Below are positions 61,143 to 64,000 of a stretch of 64,000 nt of DNA, in pieces. Positions within the stretch are counted from its first letter, which is position 1. Each line of letters begins with the position of its first letter. The translations under genes and the position numbers were made by a program. The notes below the pieces were generated by a model. The model saw only the letters and a list, made by a program, of their open reading frames with translations, made no database searches and was not told the origin of the DNA. Source of the stretch: Clostridia bacterium (GTDB taxonomy: Bacteria; Bacillota; Clostridia; Lachnospirales; Anaerotignaceae); contig JALFWW010000019.1 in the NCBI GenBank assembly GCA_022786605.1, positions 1 through 64,000 of the forward strand. Direction: 5' to 3'.

Positions 61143-62174
61143 TTATACCTGTTTCATCAGATCGACCACTTTGTCGATTTCTTCTCTTGTAACATATTTA
61201 TGAGTTGCAAAACGCATGATGCCGTTATCTTCGCCGTTGATGATCACATCATGTTTTGCCATATAGTCCACCAGTTCCGCGGAGGACAGGGGATAATCTT
61301 TCAAACGGAAAAATACCATATTGATCTGCTGTCTTTCCTGATAAACTTCCAGACCTTTCACACCGCAAAGGGCTTCTGCCATGTATTTGGCGTTGTCATG
61401 GTCTTCCTGGAGGCGTTTGCTCATGACATTCAGGGCAATTTTGCCTGCTGCCGCAAGGATACCCACCTGACGCATACCGCCGCCGATGATTTTACGTTTT
61501 CTTCTGGCAACAGCAATAAATTCCTTGCTGCCCACCAGAACGGAGCCTACAGGCGCGCACAGACCTTTGGACAGACAAACGGAAACGGTATCCGCATACT
61601 GTGCGATTTCTTTTGCTTCTACGCCCAGAACAGTGGCTGCATTAAAAATACGCGCGCCGTCCAGATGGATGGGCAGGTGGTATTTGTCAGCCAGTTCTCT
61701 CACATTCTTCATATACTCCAGACTTCTTACCTGACCGTCAGAATCGGCGTTTTCATAGGTAATCAGGGCGGTTTTGGGCTGATGGATGTCCTCAGGGTCT
61801 TTGCGGATATATTTTTCGATAATATCCAGAGGCATTTCCCCATCCACATTCTGGATGGTACGCAGTTGTGCCCCTGCGATGATAGCAGCCGCCCCTGCTT
61901 CATGGGCTACGATATGGCAGTTATCAGGCAGGATCACTTCTTCCCCACGGTTCACATGGGTAAACAGGGCAATCTGATTGCTCATCACGCCGCTTGGCAG
62001 AAACAGACCAGCTTCCTTGCCCATGATTTCCGCTGCCAGCGCTTCCAGTTCGTTTACGGTCTGGTCATCGCCATAAACGTCGTCGCCTACCACAGCTTCA
62101 TACATGGCTTTACGCATTTCCTCGGTGGGCACCGTTACGGTGTCGCTTCTCAAGTCGATTTTTCCGTTAATCAT
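61143..62174 (-). CDS. ltaE: Low-specificity L-threonine aldolase
   Basis: The 343-aa PLP-dependent enzyme cleaves L-threonine and allo-threonine to glycine and acetaldehyde. It has IDLRSDTVTVPTEEMRKAM at the start, EAGLFLPSGVMSNQIAL, HLDGARIFNAA, and the PLP lysine in SVCLSKGLCAPVGSVL. It is five bases downstream of the ABC-F gene, in an operon with it and the lysO pair. Confidence 0.93.
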   Translation of the reverse strand: MINGKIDLRSDTVTVPTEEMRKAMYEAVVGDDVYGDDQTVNELEALAAEIMGKEAGLFLPSGVMSNQIALFTHVNRGEEVILPDNCHIVAHEAGAAAIIAGAQLRTIQNVDGEMPLDIIEKYIRKDPEDIHQPKTALITYENADSDGQVRSLEYMKNVRELADKYHLPIHLDGARIFNAATVLGVEAKEIAQYADTVSVCLSKGLCAPVGSVLVGSKEFIAVARRKRKIIGGGMRQVGILAAAGKIALNVMSKRLQEDHDNAKYMAEALCGVKGLEVYQERQQINMVFFRLKDYPLSSAELVDYMAKHDVIINGEDNGIMRFATHKYVTREEIDKVVDLMKQV

Positions 62175-62179
62175 TCTGA

Positions 62180-63808
62180 TTACGCCTCCCCGATCATTTT
62201 TTCTCTGATTGCATCAATTTCTTCACTTTCAATATATTCGTCAAAGGTCATCTGTCTGTCGATGATGCCGCCAGGCAGAATCTCGATGATTCTGTTGGCA
62301 ATGGTCTGTGTGAACTGGTGGTCATGGGAATCAAACAGCAGTGTGCCTTTATATTCCATGAGACCTTCGTTCAGTGCGGTGATGGATTCCAGATCCAGAT
62401 GGTTGGTGGGTTCATCCAAAATCATCACGTTGGCGCCGCTCATCATCATTTTGCACAGCATACAGCGTACTCTTTCCCCACCGGAAAGAACGTTTGCTTC
62501 TTTCAGAGCTTCTTCGCCGCTGAACAACATTCTGCCCAGCCATCCACGGATGTCCGCGTCATACTGTTCCCCTTCTTTTGCGAAAGGACGCAGCCATTCA
62601 ATGAGGGAATCCTTGCAGCCATCAAAGTATTCCGCATTGTCTTTGGGGAAGTAAGCTGTTTTTGTGGTGATGCCCCATTTGAAAGTACCTTCGTCCGGTT
62701 CCAGTTCGCCCATAAGGATACGGAACAGTGTGGTTCTCGCGATTTCGTCTTTCCCAACGAAAGCAACTTTGTCATTGGGACGAATCATAAAGCTTACGTT
62801 ATCCAGCACTTTTTTGCCGTCGATGGTCTTGGACAGACCTTCTACCAGCAGTACGTCATTGCCCACTTCTCTGTCCTGTTTGAAGCTGCAGAAAGGATAT
62901 CTTCTGGAAGAAGGTTTGATGGTATCCATCTGCAAGTTATCCAGCAGCTTTTTACGGCTGGTTGCCTGTTTTGCTTTGGAAGCATTGGCGCTGAAACGCT
63001 GGATGAATTCCTGCAGTTCTTTGATTTTCTGTTCCACACGCTTGTTCTGGTCTTTCAGCTGACGCTGTGTCATCTGTGTATAGCTGTACCAGAAATCATA
63101 GTTACCAACGAACATGGTGATTTTGCCATAGTCGATGTCAGCGATGTTGGTACAAATCTTATTCAGGAAATGTCTGTCGTGGGATACGACAATAACTGTA
63201 TTTTCAAAGTCCATCAGGAAGTTTTCCAGCCATTTGATGGCGTGGAGGTCCAGATGGTTGGTAGGTTCGTCCAGCAGCAGAATATCAGGATTGCCGAACA
63301 GCGCCTGTGCCAGCAGGACTTTCACCTTCTGGGTACCTGTCAGTTCTTTCATTTTTACATAATGGAATTCGTTGGTGACACCCAGACCATTCAGGAGGAT
63401 TTCCGCGTTGGATTCGGCAGACCAGCCGTCCAGTTCCGCAAATTCCCCTTCCAGTTCAGAAACCTTGATACCATCCTCATCGGAAAAGTCCTCTTTCGCG
63501 TAAAGGGCTTCTTTTTCCTTCATAATGTCATAGAGGCGTTTGTGACCGTACAGAACCGTTTCCACCACTTCAAATTCGTCGAACATGAAGTGGTCCTGTT
63601 TCAGCACCGCCATACGTTCGCCGGGAGTGATGAATACAGAACCTTTGTTGGGTTCCAGTTCCCCTGCCAGTATTTTCAAAAATGTGGACTTGCCGGCACC
63701 GTTGGCACCAATGAGTCCATAACAATTGCCTTTAGTAAAGTTGATGTTTACATCATTGAACAGTACCCGTCCGCCGTACTGTAAGCTTACACCTTGTGCT
63801 GCGATCAT
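62180..63808 (-). CDS. ABC-F family ATPase (YkpA/YbiT-like) with altered second ATP site
   Basis: The 542-aa protein has two ABC domains joined by a charged helical linker (about 245-295) and no membrane segment, so it is a ribosome-type ABC-F protein, not a transporter. Domain 1 has Walker A GANGAGKST (34-42), signature LTGTQ (156-160, normally LSGGQ) and LLLDEPTNHLD. Domain 2 has VGKDEIARTT (351-360) where G-x(4)-GK[ST] is expected, so the Walker lysine is Arg; its LSGGER and DEPTNHLD are normal. It may act in translation, as YkpA/EttA relatives do. No antibiotic-resistance subfamily is evident. Confidence 0.88.
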   Translation of the reverse strand: MIAAQGVSLQYGGRVLFNDVNINFTKGNCYGLIGANGAGKSTFLKILAGELEPNKGSVFITPGERMAVLKQDHFMFDEFEVVETVLYGHKRLYDIMKEKEALYAKEDFSDEDGIKVSELEGEFAELDGWSAESNAEILLNGLGVTNEFHYVKMKELTGTQKVKVLLAQALFGNPDILLLDEPTNHLDLHAIKWLENFLMDFENTVIVVSHDRHFLNKICTNIADIDYGKITMFVGNYDFWYSYTQMTQRQLKDQNKRVEQKIKELQEFIQRFSANASKAKQATSRKKLLDNLQMDTIKPSSRRYPFCSFKQDREVGNDVLLVEGLSKTIDGKKVLDNVSFMIRPNDKVAFVGKDEIARTTLFRILMGELEPDEGTFKWGITTKTAYFPKDNAEYFDGCKDSLIEWLRPFAKEGEQYDADIRGWLGRMLFSGEEALKEANVLSGGERVRCMLCKMMMSGANVMILDEPTNHLDLESITALNEGLMEYKGTLLFDSHDHQFTQTIANRIIEILPGGIIDRQMTFDEYIESEEIDAIREKMIGEA

Positions 63809-63926
63809 GTTTGTGTTCTCCTTTTCTCTGTTCTTTTTGACTCAAATCTTTCCTATTATAGCGCATCTGTCCCGCAAAATATAGCCCAAATCCATGTTTT
63901 TTGCATTTTTGCGGGATTTTTGCCCC

Positions 63927-63967
63927 AAAAAAAGACGGTCATGTATGTTTTTTCATACACAACCGCT
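63927..63967 (-). terminator. Terminator of a gene beyond the right edge
   Basis: GACGGTCATGTATG (63934-63947) pairs with CATACACAACCGC (63954-63966), and the minus strand runs into seven T. It lies upstream of the ABC-F gene, so it belongs to a minus-strand gene ending near 63980. The 63809-63926 gap contains only the ABC-F leader. Confidence 0.78.
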
Positions 63968-64000
63968 GTAATCTTTTTTCTTACGCCGCATCACTTTCGT

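Noticed and set aside
63981-64000. 3' end of a minus-strand gene at the right edge
   Set aside because: Two frames reach a stop within 20-50 bases of the edge; too little sequence to choose or identify, although the terminator at 63927-63967 implies such a gene.
1-64000. CRISPR array, rRNA operon, prophage or transposase genes
   Set aside because: No regularly spaced direct repeats, rRNA motifs, phage structural genes or DDE transposases were seen; the six-copy repeat is not regularly spaced.

Overview
The window reads as chromosome from a spore-forming, anaerobic, gut-type Clostridia, probably Lachnospirales or an Anaerotignum-like relative. The evidence is spoIIE next to tilS-hpt-ftsH, an S-box in front of metK, DnaD/DnaI-type primosome genes, ECF-type vitamin uptake, flavodoxin/ferredoxin redox proteins and a bilirubin-reductase-like operon. 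The genus is an inference; no rRNA is present. Most genes have a strong Shine-Dalgarno (SD) sequence, and this was used to choose starts.

Layout. 1-0.6 kb: the last codons of a serine recombinase abut a decapitated XRE regulator gene, which looks like the end of an integrated element. 0.9-8.5 kb: a magnesium island with two MgtA-type P-ATPases, a receiver-less OmpR-type regulator, MgtC, a DUF3784 protein and a 61-aa membrane protein. 8.6-10.7 kb: a bilS-bilR-bilQ operon (minus strand) with two MarR-type operators. 10.9-19.7 kb: secreted proteins, metK with its SAM-I riboswitch, a deoxyinosine glycosylase, a CoA-disulfide-reductase/rhodanese fusion, a flavodoxin-ferredoxin and a PdaC-like deacetylase. 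19.7-25.4 kb: a DtxR regulator, a structured RNA ahead of an AlkD-like gene, and csoR-copA in which copA carries a C-terminal CopZ module with its own start. 25.7-35.3 kb: dusB, two tandem coaX genes, panT, birA, ftsH, hpt and tilS. 35.4-48.4 kb: spoIIE, cdd1-dnaI-dnaD, tagO/wecA, upp, rpiB, sua5, two lipoproteins, murG and a HIT protein. 48.8-51.2 kb: carD, tRNA-Leu and three membrane-protein genes. About 51.24-59.74 kb: an integrative mobilizable element with serine recombinase, MobV relaxase, a recognisable pMV158-type oriT, a RepA remnant and an AT-rich AlwI-type restriction-modification cargo. 59.8-64 kb: two more tRNA-Leu genes, a split LysO exporter, threonine aldolase and an ABC-F ATPase.

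Genes that work together: the Mg2+ cluster; csoR-copA(Z) for copper efflux; panT-coaX-coaX for pantothenate uptake and the first step of CoA synthesis; bilQ-bilR-bilS for a flavin-dependent reduction; and the R-M pair as a stabilising cargo on the mobilizable element.

Threaded through the sequence are six copies of a roughly 105-175 bp intergenic inverted-repeat element (613, 8499, 10756, 11914, 21809, 48427), each at the 3' end of a gene. Nothing here is a wholly new defence system. The observations most worth follow-up are the in-frame internal CopZ start, the twin CoaX with a motif-altered copy, the structured leader RNA before alkD, the dispersed repeat family and the bil operon with its operators.
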